From NCBI RefSeq assembly GCF_947172395.1, contig NC_069087.1, positions 15,561,889 through 15,625,888 on the forward strand: DNA of 64,000 bases, in the 5' to 3' direction. Below the pieces are notes generated by a model. That model was not told the origin of the DNA, searched no databases, and saw nothing but the letters and a program-made list of their open reading frames with translations. The translations under genes and the position numbers were made by a program. Below are positions 31,421 through 43,373 of this stretch, in pieces; the stretch's first letter is position 1; each line of letters begins with the position of its first letter. The DNA is from Bicyclus anynana. Taxonomy: Eukaryota > Arthropoda > Insecta > Lepidoptera > Nymphalidae.

Positions 31421-32354
31421 GACTAATTATATAAGGAACTGCCTCGCTAGACGTTACTTTTCTTTCTAACTATATGATCACCGATATAATGCGATGATAA
31501 AAACTGTCCTTATAGATTCAATATCTCATAGTTATAATAGTGTTTGTCGGTTAAAGAGCTCCGTAAAAATTACTTTTTATTAACTTAATTGACTGGTGCA
31601 AATACCATCAACAATTTCTAGTTTAGTACAAGATATATACTTAATTTATGTTGTTTATTTATTAATATATCAACAATTACAACATAAAATATTAATAATT
31701 TATACATAGGTAAACTTAAAGTTCTAGTGCTAAACGAAGCCATCTTTTAAAGCATTGTTGTCTGTTGTCTGGTTAAATTTTAAAAATTAAACTACACTTA
31801 AATCTACAAATTACATTTACGTCAATTGTCCTATTGATTAAATTGTTAAATAATTACAATGAAAAATAAAAATCTATACTAATAAATTATAAAATTAAAC
31901 AAAATATAATAAAAATACAAAAAAATATATATGAAATTGAATATATCTACAGAAATAAGTCAAAAGCAACAAAACAAACAAATTTAAATGTCAATAAATG
32001 TATATTAGAATGTCAAATTTAAAATGAATGTAAAACCTTACTTGACCTAAGCACGTTTTCCTCGAAAAATGACAAAGAATTTGGATGTACTAGTCCTTAT
32101 GTAATTAGTCTGAGCCGTTCTCTTTTATTGAGGGAGACTGTACTGAGAAGGCAGGTTTATTTTCTTTAAAAATAACAAAGTGATGTTAACTGAATGAAAC
32201 ACAACTGCGTTTGTGTTACATACATATTGAAGTGTACTGCAGCCTGAAGCCGTTTGTATGTTGCCACTTCATGAATATGAAGCAAAGCTAGTGATTGTAA
32301 GCTAAAAGGTATACGTGCCTTCCGGGCAGTATCAACAATTGAAATGCATGCATT
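31421..32354. other. AT-rich sequence, possible old LINE 3' UTR
   Basis: Strongly AT-rich 31560-32050, lacking coding signal; 32060-32180 is less AT-rich and may be the end of an old LINE, but no motif settles it. Confidence 0.3.
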
Positions 32355-32368
32355 TTATTATCATACAT

Positions 32369-32537
32369 CATCTCCTTACCCTTATCCCACTTAAGTGGGG
32401 TCGGAAAAATATGTCAATCTTTTCCATTCGTTTCTATTACTCGTCAACTCATCATCCACTCATTTAACACATATGTCCTCTTTCACACAATCCAACCATC
32501 TCTTCTTTGGCCTTCCTCTCCTCTTATGACCTTCCAC
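32369..32537 (-). mobile_element. Truncated LINE with 14-bp target duplication
   Basis: TTATTATCATACAT at 32355-32368 and 32538-32551 flanks 169 bp. The minus strand reads GRPKKRWLDCVKED..SNRNEWKRLTYFSDPT with stops, an RTE-like C-terminal tail, and ends in the GGGATAAGGGTAAGGAGATG block. Confidence 0.85.
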
Positions 32538-32636
32538 TTATTATCATACATAACTGACAAAAATGGGGTAAGATTGATTGGCTAGTGTAAACGGTTGTGA
32601 GTTACGACTACATAGTTCTGCAGATTTACATTTATT

Positions 32637-32898
32637 TTAGCCTCGTGGTTATGACCTTTGCCTTCGATTCTGAGGACGTAGGTTCGAATCGGATCCCGGA
32701 CATGCACCTTTAACTTTTCAGTAATGTGCATCTTAGGAAATTAAATATCACGCATCTCTAACGGCGAAAGAAAAGCGTGTGTGAATTCTGCTAATCCGCA
32801 TTGGGCCAGCGTGGTAGACTATTGGCATCCCTCTCATTATGAGAGGAGACTCATGCTCAACAGTGAGCCGAATATGGCTTGTTAATGTGTGTGATGTG
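32637..32898 (+). repeat. SINE-A, near full length
   Basis: Head TTAGCCTCGTGGTTATGACC, B box GGTTCGAATCG, then the standard body. About 35 bases around the CGTGAGGAAACC block are missing. ATG-rich end. Confidence 0.9.
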
Positions 32899-32993
32899 TA
32901 CCTAATAGTATTTACTTGCTTCGTTGATAGAAGTGGTCAGACTATGCGATTTCTTCGGTCCTGAATTCGAGTTCTGATTGGGGTTATGAGAAT

Positions 32994-33294
32994 CACCATC
33001 ATCATCATCATATCAGCCGATGGACGTCCACTGCAGGACATAGGCCTTTTGTAGGGACTTCCAAACATCACGATACTGAGCCACCTGCATCCAGCGAATC
33101 CCTGCGACTCGCTTGATGTCGGCAGTCCACCTGGTGGGAGGTCGCCATTCCAGCACTTTGGGACCCCAACGTGCATCGGCTCTTCGAACTATGTGCCCCG
33201 CCCATTGCCACTTCAGCTTCGCAACTCGTTGAGCTATGTCGGTGACTTTGGTTCTTCTGCGGATCTCCTCATTTCTGATTCGATCACGCAAAGA
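32994..33294 (-). mobile_element. RTE-like LINE 3' end with target duplication
   Basis: The minus strand encodes RIRNEEIRRRTKVTDIAQRVAKL, WQWAGHIVRRAD, RWTADIKRVAG and WKSLQKAYVLQWTSIG, the C-terminus of an endonuclease/reverse-transcriptase LINE of the RTE type, then a short ATG-rich tail. TATGAGAAT flanks the piece at 32985-32993 and 33295-33303. The most complete copy in the window. Confidence 0.85.
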
Positions 33295-33303
33295 TATGAG
33301 AAT

Positions 33304-34387
33304 ATATTGACTGTATTCACAGTTCATTGGGTAGTTACGACTAGTATTACCTTAATTACCAACTCTGCATTGGATCAGCACAGTAAGTTTCAGGTTTAAA
33401 CTGCAAGTATTGAAAGTAATTTATTCAAATCTTCATTCAGTCGCTCAACTTGTAATTTGAATCATTTTTATTCATATTATTTCTTTCTTCTATCTGGCTT
33501 TTGGACATCACAAATCGATTTATTTGCATCCAGAACCAATATCAAGTGCCGACAATATTTTTCATGGAAGCCAGACCTCGAAGCAATGTCTACCGCACCG
33601 GTACTGGTACTGGTACCGGTCTGATACCGATTCTGTTTTGATGCATCACGACACTATAATGTGAAATGTGACTTTGTAATAAATCCTAACATATTATTTG
33701 TATCGCATACAGTAACCACACTAAGTGTATAATACTAAATACAATTATTTACCTTCAATTTAGGTTACACTCGACTCACTTAAAGGTACTCCAAAGCTTA
33801 TAAAATATTTACTCTCTCTCAAGCGCTAAATCCAAAATCCAACACCGATTTATTTCAGTTTAAGTGATATAAATGTTTCATTAGTAAATAATTATGTAGA
33901 AAGCTATCCAGGTGAGGAGGTTTTGAAAAAAGTTGAGTGATTAAAGCCGGATTGGATGCTGACCAAATCAGTACCTAGTGTTCTGTATCGATGTTTTTAT
34001 AACTCGACCATGTGAGTTTCGATTTCGTCTCTATCTCTCTCTATCTATAGTACTATGTTAGACAAAGAGTATTACCTATATAGACGAATTCAGGACTATT
34101 GATTAATCATAAAACATACAGAATAGCACTTAAGCATAATCCACTGTATTTGAAGGTATTCGTAAAACTGCAACAATTTAAAAAGTCTTTAAAATATTCT
34201 CTTTAATATACCGCCTTTAAAAAGAGTAACAATAATGATTTCTGTGCAAACACTTCAAAGGACATGTAAAAAAGAAAGTATGTGATTCGGGATGTTACGT
34301 TACGAAGTGGTTTACCACCCTTCCATAAGAAGTTATTACTTCTAAAATACGTACTACAATTTGACCCTCTCTGACCAAAAAAACAGA
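33304..34387. other. AT-rich sequence, nothing recognised
   Basis: A small GGTACTGGTACTGGTACCGG repeat at about 33599-33622 is the only structure noted. Confidence 0.4.
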
Positions 34388-34691
34388 TTTTTTTTTAAAT
34401 TCTTTACAAATTAGCCCTTTACTATTGTTAAGTGATGATGCAATCCAAGATGGAAGCGGGCTAACTTGCTAAGAGTAGGATGAAATGACAGTCCTTTCGG
34501 TTTCTACACGACATCGTACCGGAACGATAAGTCACTTGGCGGTACGTCTTTGTCGGTAACTAGCCACGTCCGAAGTCTCCCACCCTCCAGACCTGGACTA
34601 ATTAAGAAATTTCAATCGGCCCAGCCGGGATGGAACCCAGGACCTCCGTCTTGTAAATCCACCGCGTATACCACTACGCCTCGGAGACCGT
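34388..34691 (-). repeat. SINE-B, full length, diverged
   Basis: Poly-T start through to the head GGTCTCCGAGGCGTAGTGG (minus strand), with a decayed B box (GGTTCCATCCC). Confidence 0.9.
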
Positions 34692-35130
34692 TAAACAAGG
34701 CATTTCCCCAGACGAACTTTATACCAAAAAAGTAATACGAAAATCTCTACGTCCTCTACGTAATGTAGAAACAACAAGAAAATTCAGTAGAAATCCTTTG
34801 GAAAGCATTGCAATTCTAAAACATTTCTGTTAAAGAATGGTGCATGAAGTTCGGAAAGTCATTACATTGTTTGAGCGTACTGTGCACTCAGTTCTAAGGC
34901 TTATCTCTGAGTCGCAGAGCCAACTGTATCCAGCTTGCAAATGCCTCCATTCGAGATGTGACCTACTAAAGTGTTCACAACTTATCAACGTACGGACAAG
35001 AACTACACATCTGTTCTGTTGACAACTTAGCCATAGAATACAATAGGGAATATGCATTTGTTTCAGAGTTAAGATCAGATACTTTTCTTTGTAATCCTTT
35101 TTAGAGATGTATTAATTCTCACAAAAATTT
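34692..35130. other. Nothing recognised
   Basis: 34837-35057 is open on both strands and richer in GC than its surroundings, but no splice signals or family motifs support a gene. Confidence 0.35.
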
Positions 35131-35290
35131 TTCGTTATCAACCCATATTCGGCTCACTACTGAGCTCCACCACGGTGGCCCAATGCGGATTGGGAGACTT
35201 CACACACGAATTTAGATAACTCTCTGGTATGCAGGTTTCCTCACGACGTTTTCCTTCACCGTTTGAGACACGTGATATTTAATTTCTTAA
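35131..35290 (-). repeat. SINE-A, 3' half
   Basis: CGTTATCAACCCATATTCGG through GAGACACGTGATATTTAATTTC; the head is missing and the CTCAGAATGAGAGG segment is deleted. Confidence 0.85.
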
Positions 35291-35819
35291 CAATATTTAC
35301 GTATTATGTAAATAAAAATATTGTCCTAACTTTAGTATTACTATTGTTCTACTATTTCATTGTCTTTGGATGATTCTATATTAGCAGAGGGATATGCCCC
35401 TTCTATACGGACGAAGGCCTGACCGTTAAAGAGGAATTAATTAATTTCTATGTTAATTATAAATTTTAATTATTAAAAGTTGTGTAAAAGCCCCAGAAAA
35501 TTCAATATAATCGAGTAACCCTTTGTCCGCTCCATAATAATTATTATAATTTTCCATGTTTACCAATTCAGACAACCAATGATTTTCCATTGTCTGAGCT
35601 TGTAACATAAAACTGTATCTTTTCAATTATTGTGACCTAAAAATACAAGATGGCGTCTGAATTTGTAATAAATATTAATAAATAATAAAGATGTAGAAAG
35701 TTTAATTTAAAAAATAAATATAGGTACATTTTCCGCTCATTTATTTATGTCTTTTTTAATTTTTAGCAATGTTAAAAAGAAATATAATACAAACTACACT
35801 ATTAAAAAAATTATAAAAA
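35291..35819. other. AT-rich sequence, nothing recognised
   Basis: No supported feature. Confidence 0.35.
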
Positions 35820-36185
35820 AATAAACCCTCCCGCTGCAGGATATTTGAGTGCCAAAGCAACCGGCGGTCAGGGCTCTAGAGTGAGGAGGTCCTCATAATA
35901 CGCACCGTCTCAAAAATCACCGCCTTCTTTCTATATCTGACTCTTGATCCAAAAGTTAAATGAAAGCTTCTTATGGTATTCGTCGTGGTTGGTTGTGGTT
36001 TTCGTTGTAAGACCATTGACTGTAACAACTATCGGGACAATAATAGTTGACTCAACATTCCACATCGCGGCAATCTCGTCGTCCAAGTATTTTGATACTT
36101 CGGCTTTAACCAGATTATCGTCATGTGGAACAGTAATATCAAAAATTATTGCACGGCGTACCGATCGATCGACTAGCACTATATC
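35820..36185 (-). mobile_element. LINE 3' end, family L1a
   Basis: The minus-strand frame has MLVDRSVRRAIIFDITVPHDDNL and WNVESTIIVPIVVTVNGL, extending further 5' than the 4800-5202 copy. Several small deletions and stops; AT-rich 3' UTR at the low-coordinate end. Confidence 0.7.
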
Positions 36186-36789
36186 AATATATAACCTAGA
36201 TATATTATTATGTAATTTGATTTAAATCGTCTACTCTATTTTTGTTTTTTAAATAGCTATAGTAGGCCTAGTAGCCTTCATTTAATTTTCATGACAGTTT
36301 TTTATGTGTATGCACTTTGGAATCGGAGAATAAAATAGTATGCTTTTATATACTTTATTACAGAATTTAAACCGACCCCGATTCCGCGAGAATAAACCAC
36401 AAAAAGAGCTGAATCCTTTCTCCTCGTGAAACCATTTTCAGCTCCCGATCATTTATTCAAATAACGCAAATTGGTTCTTTCAGCCCGATGTTACGTCAAC
36501 AGATTGGTTCGTTAAATTAATCTTTTCAATACCTACGAAATACGAGTTACGACCTGTGCGTACGGCCAACGATATTTTATACTAGAGATAGGGCACTAGC
36601 GCATCAAAACTGATGCGGGCAAATGTGTATAATTGTCTTAATTTCATTTAGTATTTTATTAAACAACAAATTGGTATTCAAACACATAACTCATATTTAA
36701 ATATTGTCTACAATTTCGAGTTGTGTGTTTAGGAAGTGTAAAAACTATATAAACTTGCTTACATGAGACATCGTTATCCTCCTATTTCC
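36186..36789. other. AT-rich sequence, nothing recognised
   Basis: No supported feature. Confidence 0.35.
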
Positions 36790-36970
36790 TATCAGCCGAT
36801 GGGACTGCAGCAGGACATATGCCTTTTGTAGGAACTTCCAAACATCACGATCCTGAGCCGCCTGCATTCAGCGAATCCCTGCGACTAACTAGTCGCAGGG
36901 ATTCGCTGATGTCGTCAGTCCACCTGATGGATGGTCGACCAACACTGCGCTTTAGGGCGGGGTCGCCATG
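36790..36970 (-). mobile_element. RTE-like LINE fragment with palindrome
   Basis: Same family as 32994-33294 (ATCAGCCGATGG, GGACATATGCCTTTTGTAGG, GCGAATCCCTGCGACT). A 17-base piece is immediately repeated in inverse, 36870-36886 and 36891-36907. Confidence 0.75.
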
Positions 36971-37133
36971 CCACCACCATAGGATAGGATAGGATCGGAC
37001 AGCTTAATATGCTAACGTAGGTGTCAGACGAACAACTTCTCAACGCTGGGTTGATTTTTATTAAAAAAACTTCCAACAAGGAAGAAAAGCTCAATACATC
37101 GTGAAAAGTAGGTATGCTTTGTCATGCGAGTAT

Positions 37134-37186
<53 letters not shown>

Positions 37187-37441
37187 TATCAACCTATATT
37201 CGGCTCACTTCTGACCTCCTCTCAGAATGAGAGAGGTTAGGCCAACAGTTCACCACGCTGGCCCAATGCGGATTGGGAGACTTCACACATGCAGAGAAGA
37301 AAATTCTCTGGTATGCAGGTTTCCTCACGATGATTTTCCTTCACCGTTTGAAACACGTGATATTTAATTCCTTATAACCAACCAACCCACACCCTCGGAA
37401 TCGGAAAAAGAGGTCTCTACCCACAGGGCTATCACGGCTCT
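37134..37441 (-). repeat. SINE-A with long (ATC)n microsatellite tail
   Basis: About 15 ATC units at 37136-37180, then SINE-A body to the head at 37441 (AGAGCCGTGATAGCCC). The microsatellite grew from the SINE's own ATG-rich end. Part of the B-box region is deleted. Confidence 0.9.
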
Positions 37442-37969
37442 GCGGCTATATTACTCGTAACTAAATCGAGTAAATCATCAATTTCTAGTTAAACCTAAAT
37501 CGATTGCCTAATGTAAGGACCACTTCATAATAGCTACAAAGGTCGTATTTGCCATAATATTATGTTAGTGTTTATAAGGTAGTTCATCATTTTAAATCAC
37601 TACATTCAGGTCAGGTACGCCTACCGGTTTACGGGAAATAGACGTTAAGTAAACAAAATGTAACACGCCATCGCTCTTAGTGTAACAAGAATCGTTAATG
37701 GGTTTACTGCGCAAATTCACTGAGTTTTATCTTTACGTAACTAGGTACATAGACACTATATAGCAGTGAAACGGTACGTAACGTACGTAAGAATATGTCA
37801 ACGAAAATACGTAAGTAACGGTTTTTCGTTGAAATAATTTTATTAATTGCTACTGCCACTTCAATATTACTGTCACTTAACGTACAATGATGATATGTCA
37901 TTTCGTTAAAAATACGATGTTAGATTATTGCATAAACAAAAATGTGATGAAAACCAATGTAAAGTGACT
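37442..37969. other. Nothing recognised
   Basis: CGTAACGTACGTAAG words cluster at about 37770-37815; no gene signal. Confidence 0.35.
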
Positions 37970-38142
37970 ATGCAGTCTAAGATCAAAGGGAGCCTACTGC
38001 CTGTCTTCCTATATCTATAAGGGTTTCTACGCCACATCCGAACCGCTAAATCGATAACACAACCTAATCCCGTTTATTCTGAAAGGAGGCTCGTTCTCAA
38101 CAATGAGCCGAATGTAAGTTATTCATAATGATGATGATGATA
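37970..38142. repeat. Degraded SINE-B (minus) and SINE-A (plus) pieces
   Basis: 37970-38053 keeps ATGCAGTCTAAGATC and GGGTTTCTACGCC-ACATC of SINE-B. 38060-38142 keeps AACCTAATCC, CTCAACAATGAGCCGAATG and an ATGATGATG tail of SINE-A. Confidence 0.55.
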
Positions 38143-38205
38143 ATCCGTTTGTCTGTCTACTACGACTATAAAATACATGAATTCTTAAATTTATTCAAGT
38201 AGTAA

Positions 38206-38423
38206 TCACACTAATATTATAAAGGCGAAAGTTTGTGTGTAAGTGTGTAAGTGTGAAAGTGTGTAAATTTGAAAGTGTGTAAGTATATTTGTTCCTCTTT
38301 TACGCTAAAATAGATTTTACTCTGGATTAACACATAGGCTACTTTTCATCTCGGAAAAATCCATGGCTCCAGCGGGATTTGTGAAAAACTGACTTCCACG
38401 CGGACGAAGCCGCGGTCCACTAG
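38206..38423 (+). mobile_element. Helitron-B, complete ends
   Basis: TCACACTAATATTATAAAGG start after A, CTAG end before T. It includes a GTGTGTAAGTGTG microsatellite and the CATCTCGGAAAAATCCATGG block. The ends agree with the other Helitron-B copies. Confidence 0.75.
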
Positions 38424-39182
38424 TAGTAAATGTAACCGAAGATCTGGTTGCTATTTTTCTTCTTGTACAATTTAATTTGTTCATGAAAAGGTCAGAAAGT
38501 CAAGATTAATACAGTGTAAAGCTCCAAGAGTAGAGAATATTGGACCTATTATTAAACCTCTCAAGATGACCGCAGCAGGTTAAGACAGTATCAAATAGGC
38601 ACTGTACTGGGATAAGTCGCCTTTATTAAAACCAGAGTCTAGAATAATATCTTTAATAAAACACAGTATGGTGGATGTAATCTTTTTTGTATTGTGTCAG
38701 TCGGTGCTCAAACTCTTAAGCGTAAGTACTCTTTCATATTTCGCGGTGCTTTTGTTTGAGACTTTAGGTCTTGTGACACAAAAAGTATTAATATCGTCTC
38801 AAAGAGATAGTGTTTCTTAGGATTTAGGATAAGTTATGATAGCTATATATGAAAGCTTTGTTCGACATTTACTTAGTGACCAAAAATGACTGTACTTTTT
38901 AAAACTGTCGTCCTTTGAAATTTTATTGAAATAGTAGGTATAGATACATAATAGGTTTCGTCATGATGCTTTGTTAAGTATGTAGTAAGAAAAGGCCTCT
39001 TTTAGGCGAGCGTGTTCCACTTACCATCAGGTGTGATCACGGCAAGCGTGAGCCTAAATTAAAAATTTAAAAAGGAAAAAAATAAGAAGATGGTATACAA
39101 GTAACGATTGTTGTTTAAGTTGACAAGTATGAAGTTGAGGTCCGTAACAAAAACATAGCTCAAAGTGGCACCTTCTATTTTT
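38424..39182. other. Nothing recognised
   Basis: A small SINE-B tail-like motif (CCACTTACCATCAGGTGTGAT) lies at about 39017-39038. Confidence 0.35.
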
Positions 39183-39486
39183 ATTTTTATTCTTTATAAG
39201 TTAGCCCTTGTCTACAACCTCACCTGATGGTAAGTGATAATGCAGTCTAAAGTGGTAGCGGGCTAATTTATTTCTTGTTAACACCCCTTTCGGTTTCTAC
39301 ACGAAATCGTAACGAAACACTAACTCACTTGGTTGTACGTCTTTGCCGGTACGCTGGTAGCTAACCACGGCTGAAATCTCTTACCAGCCAAACCTGGACC
39401 AATTAAAAAAACCTCAATCGAGGATCGAACCCAGGACCTCCGACTTGTAAATCCACCGCGCATACCACTGCGCCAATGAGATCGTC
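39183..39486 (-). repeat. SINE-B, full length, diverged
   Basis: Head GACGATCTCATTGGCGCAGTGG on the minus strand with a decayed B box (GGTTCGATCCTC), all body blocks present. Confidence 0.9.
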
Positions 39487-40270
39487 GTACTCGATAATAT
39501 AGTAGCCCCAGTATGAAGAAGTGCTCAAAAAGCACTGCTTTGAGCCTTATTCAAGGGAAACCTCATATGCCTGATAACCCTCAGATCGGAACATTGTCTC
39601 GGTGCTTGACGGCACAAATAAACATGAAGATTAGAGGTAGTACTTTCCCAATCACCTTTTGTCACAAAGAGACACTCTACTACTACTAATAGTTGTCATA
39701 ATGCCATCTAATTTTACAAAAAAGACTTCAATTGAAATGTTTTATATAGCTACATTTAAAATCTATTTATAAAAGAAATAAAGAGTGTTTTCTTCGTTTC
39801 TCTTATATAAAATATTTCAACTGCCGTTAAAGTCGACGTCAAACGAAAACACGCTCATTCAATCGTGAATTCATCAAAGGAATTGATTAATAAGAGGTGA
39901 GAATTTATTAGCGCAAATTGCCGCGGCGGACGAGCGACAGTGACAAATTGTATTTTTCCTCACGTAAAAAACGCAACAATTTGTTATTTCTTCGCGGGTA
40001 ATTGGTAATATCTCTACCTGTTTTCGCTGAAAACATGACAAGGTCATGTCAACGGAAAAGCAATGTTTGTAACCGACTTTCATTTAGGAGGTTCGGTATA
40101 TTTTTGACGTGACAACGTCTTATAATTCGATGGAGCCGGCTGCACACTCGAAAAAAGATGACGTCATGCGTCGTTCCCTCGCTCTAGGGCTGCCAACATT
40201 TTAAACAAGAAGTAAAGTATATTTACAACAGGACGTATCACTTACTATAATTGGTTTTATAATTAAGAAA
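39487..40270. other. Non-repetitive stretch
   Basis: 39780-40180 is less AT-rich, with GCCGCGGCGGACGAGCG at about 39920, and matches no repeat seen here. It could be conserved non-coding DNA, but nothing proves it. Confidence 0.35.
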
Positions 40271-40271
40271 A

Positions 40272-40558
40272 ATGAGCATGAGCATGACTCTCCTTTCAAA
40301 ATGAGTGGGATTAGGCCTTACTCGAACAAGCTAGCCCAATGCGGATAGGAAGATTTAATATCGTCGTCGTTATCAACTCATATTCGACTCACTGCTGAGT
40401 TCGAAGAAGAAGAAGAAGAGAAGGGTTAGCCAATAGTCCACCACGCTGGCCCAATGCGGATTGGCAGACTTCATACAGGTTTCCTCACGATGTTTTCCTT
40501 CACCGTTTGAGACACGTGATATTTAATTTCTTAAAATGCACACAACTAAAAAGGTGTA
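40272..40558 (-). repeat. Two adjacent SINE-A pieces
   Basis: 40272-40356 is a decayed 3' piece. 40360-40558 is a better copy, CGTTATCAACTCATATTCG to AAAATGCACACAACT, with a GAAGAAGAAGAAG expansion and no head. Confidence 0.8.
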
Positions 40559-40996
40559 GAAATTACAAGGATTATCAAAAGGTAAAGAAGCGCAACAAAT
40601 ATATATATAAAAACTACAATAAACAGTCTCAACCAGTAATATAAACCTGGAGGTTTATGAAAATGTTACTTGAATTAAATTCGTTACAGAAATAGGACAT
40701 GTTCTGAATTAACAAAGGATACTTTGTATCCCAGCGAAACATTTTAGTCCCACGGGAAAGCATCTAGAATAATAAAATGGAGAAATAATTCACAGGATCT
40801 GTCGTTGTCATAAACAAACACATACATCATTATTTTTAGAACAAGGGCTAAAGAGAGGTCCGCAAATAAATATAAGTCTTTTCCTCTTCGGATTATGTGT
40901 CCATGTGTAAACCCACTAGATAAATATATACGTGAATATGACAAATATGAAATCATCAGCCAAGTGCGAAACACACTTACTGTAATTTCACAGATC
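40559..40996. other. AT-rich sequence, nothing recognised
   Basis: No supported feature. Confidence 0.35.
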
Positions 40997-41004
40997 AACG
41001 TCAT

Positions 41005-41100
41005 CATCATCGTCATCATCATCACGGACGTCCACTGCAGGACATAGGCCTTTTGTAGGGACTTCCAAACATTACGATACTGACCCACCTTCATCCACCG
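41005..41100 (-). mobile_element. RTE-like LINE, 96-bp truncated copy with 8-bp target duplication
   Basis: AACGTCAT at 40997-41004 and 41101-41108 flanks a CATCATC tail, ACGGACGTCCACTGCAGG and TTTTGTAGGGACTTCC. Same family as 32994-33294. Confidence 0.8.
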
Positions 41101-41108
41101 AACGTCAT

Positions 41109-41461
41109 TTTTACTAAATCAAGGTAATTTTTACTAAATCAGCATGATGGTCCCAAGCTCCAAAACTCCTATTTATAGAGAGTAAGGTCAACACCGTATA
41201 TACCGTTAAAAATATAGATGATAATGTAATCAACTGTGGCTAGTTTCGTACTCAAACTTTTTGGAGCGTACCGCGTTGCTGGAACCAGCTAATGATTAAG
41301 GGCCCAGTATGGGTTCGAAACTAGTCGGGCATACTCCGACGTTGTGGTATGAATAATACTCACGATAGTTTATAATTCTAAAAAAGATAATGTAGTAATT
41401 GATACATATTTTTAATAGCTTTCTATACTTAACTAGCCCACTGAACCCATTGGATTAGCGT
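41109..41461. other. Nothing recognised
   Basis: TTTTTACTAAATCA is tandemly doubled at the start; otherwise no feature. Confidence 0.35.
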
Positions 41462-41527
41462 AGAGTTTATAAGCTTTAAATTCCCTCTCCTATAAGAAGG
41501 ATCCAGGCCGGTTATAGAAGCTAATGA
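41462..41527 (+). repeat. SINE-E, 3' end
   Basis: AAATTCCCTCTCCTATAAGAAGGATCC..GGCC matches 4668-4700. Confidence 0.45.
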
Positions 41528-41531
41528 TAAA

Positions 41532-41728
41532 TCTATACTAATATTATAAAGCTGAAGAGTTTGTTTGTTTGTTTGATTGAACGCGCTAATCTCAGGAACT
41601 ACTGGTCCGATTTGAAAAATTCTTTCAGTGTTAGATAGCCCATTTATCGAAGAAGGCTATAGGCTATATATTACCCCCGTATTCCTACGGGAATAACCAC
41701 GCGGGTGAAACTGCGGGGCGTCAGCTAG
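41532..41728 (+). mobile_element. Helitron-A, complete copy
   Basis: 197 bp, A|TCTATACTAATATTATAAAG to GGGGCGTCAGCTAG|T, with a GCGGGTGAAACTGC near-hairpin a few bases before the end. A good reference copy. Confidence 0.85.
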
Positions 41729-42246
41729 TTTTGAATAAATACAATCCTACTGAAGTGTTAATGTCTAAGAATACACACCTAATCAAATACAATTTGCCCA
41801 TGGTTTCTTTTACTCATGAAAATTTCAGTGAAAACTAATTTTAGTGAAGCCAATCGGCCGTCAAAGTTGGAAATTTCGCCAGTCAGTGGAAAATTTAGAT
41901 CGATTACGGCAAGTGGGGATTTGTAGGTAATCGGTTTAGCGTTGTTCGTGACTAAGATGGCGTAGATTAGGGATAAGTTAGCTGCCAGCTTCGATTGAAT
42001 TTTCAATATGATGAATTCGTACTTTGCTCAGAAGCTACAACCCCGATGTAAATTATTCTCTGAATTGGGGATGATAACACCTTAAATAACTGGTTCAATA
42101 CGTATTAGTAGTTAATATAGCTGTACACATTTAGGTAGTGTGTGTGCTAGTGATATACGCACACGAGGGTAAAGTGGTTTTTAGTCTAATCATTAAAACA
42201 CCTTTATAAAAATGTAGACAAATTCTCTTCCATATATTTATTAAAA
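41729..42246. other. Nothing firmly recognised
   Basis: 41779-42006 is open on the minus strand without an in-frame ATG; an exon cannot be excluded, but no matching acceptor and donor pair was found. Confidence 0.3.
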
Positions 42247-42436
42247 CTAGCGGACGTCCGCGACTTCGCCCGCGTGGAATTCAGTTTTTAACAAATCAGG
42301 CGGGAACCATACATTTTCCGGGATGAAAGTAGCCTATGTATTAATCTTGGGTAAACTCTATTTCCATTCCAAATATCAGGCAAGTCACTTCTGTAGCCGC
42401 AGCGTAAAGGTGGAACAAACATACATATTAGAGTGA
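42247..42436 (-). mobile_element. Helitron-B
   Basis: CTAGCGGACGTCCGCGACTTC end with internal blocks GGGATGAAAGTAGCC and GTAGCCGCAGCGTAAAGG; the 5' end is decayed near ATATTAGAGTGA. Confidence 0.7.
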
Positions 42437-42482
42437 TGTGGTAAATACGATAAAGTCTTGAGATTCTGTAGAACAAAGATAC

Positions 42483-42660
42483 AAGGAAAAACATCGTGAG
42501 GAAACCTGAATACCAGAGAATTTTCTTAATTGTCTGCGTGTGTGAAGTCTGCCAATCCGCAAAGGGCCAGCGTGGTGAATTATTGACCTAACCCCTCACT
42601 TTCTAAGAGGATACTCGAGCTCAGAAGTGAGCCGAATAAGGATTGATAAGGATGATAATG
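42483..42660 (+). repeat. SINE-A, 3' half
   Basis: ACATCGTGAGGAAACCTGAA to GAGCCGAATAAGGATTGATAAGGATGATAATG; the head is missing. Confidence 0.85.
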
Positions 42661-42699
42661 AGACCTTATATTTGATTTAAGAATAATGATAATTCAAGG

Positions 42700-42881
42700 T
42701 TACAGGATTACCTCCTGCCTTCTTTCATTGTTCTCGTGAGAATACGGGCGTAACAGCCTATGATATTTGCAAATAACGTGACTGTATATTGGTAAAAGAA
42801 TTGTTAAAATCGGGTCAGTAGATCCAGAGATTGCTACCTACAACCTCACAAACTTTACCTCTTTATTATATTAGTATAGAA
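42700..42881 (-). mobile_element. Helitron-like element, old
   Basis: Contains GTGAGAATACGGGCG, AAATAACGTGACTGTATATTGG and ends TTTACCTCTTTATTATATTAGTATAGA, the reverse of a Helitron 5' end. Confidence 0.55.
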
Positions 42882-43373
42882 TAAAGATACCCATGTTCGT
42901 CTTGCGTTGTTAATTATTATGATTATATAGTAGCGACAAAACTTATATTCGTGTCACGAGTAACGCGAGTAATCCATCAACCCGCGGGTAATTTCACAAC
43001 ATACCAAGTTCAAGCCTACACGTGACAGAAAACTGTGACAGCTAATATTGTAACGTTATTTGTTTCTTGTCACTATCGTCTAAATTGCTTCAATTATCTT
43101 TTTTTTTATTGAAAAAAAGTTAACAATTTTTTATCTTATTCTGTTCTCTCGCCAAACTGTACATTGCTAAATCTAAATATTATACTAAGATATTTTTTTA
43201 TTTTACAAAAGATGCAACTTATAAAAATTAGACGAAAGAAATTTAAATTTATAAGAAAAGACAATTTCTATCATATACAGCAAGTAAATTCAGTGAAAAC
43301 TTTCTTTAATTTCTTCTTGAGGACTCCTTTACTGATCTCCCTTTCTTTTTTGAACCACTAAATTTTCTATCTA
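42882..43373. other. AT-rich sequence, nothing recognised
   Basis: No supported feature. Confidence 0.35.

Noticed and set aside
33193..33399. Plus-strand frame
   Set aside because: Antisense to the RTE-like LINE tail.
41779..42006. Minus-strand frame with a signal-peptide-like start
   Set aside because: No in-frame ATG, an upstream stop, and no convincing donor; could be chance.
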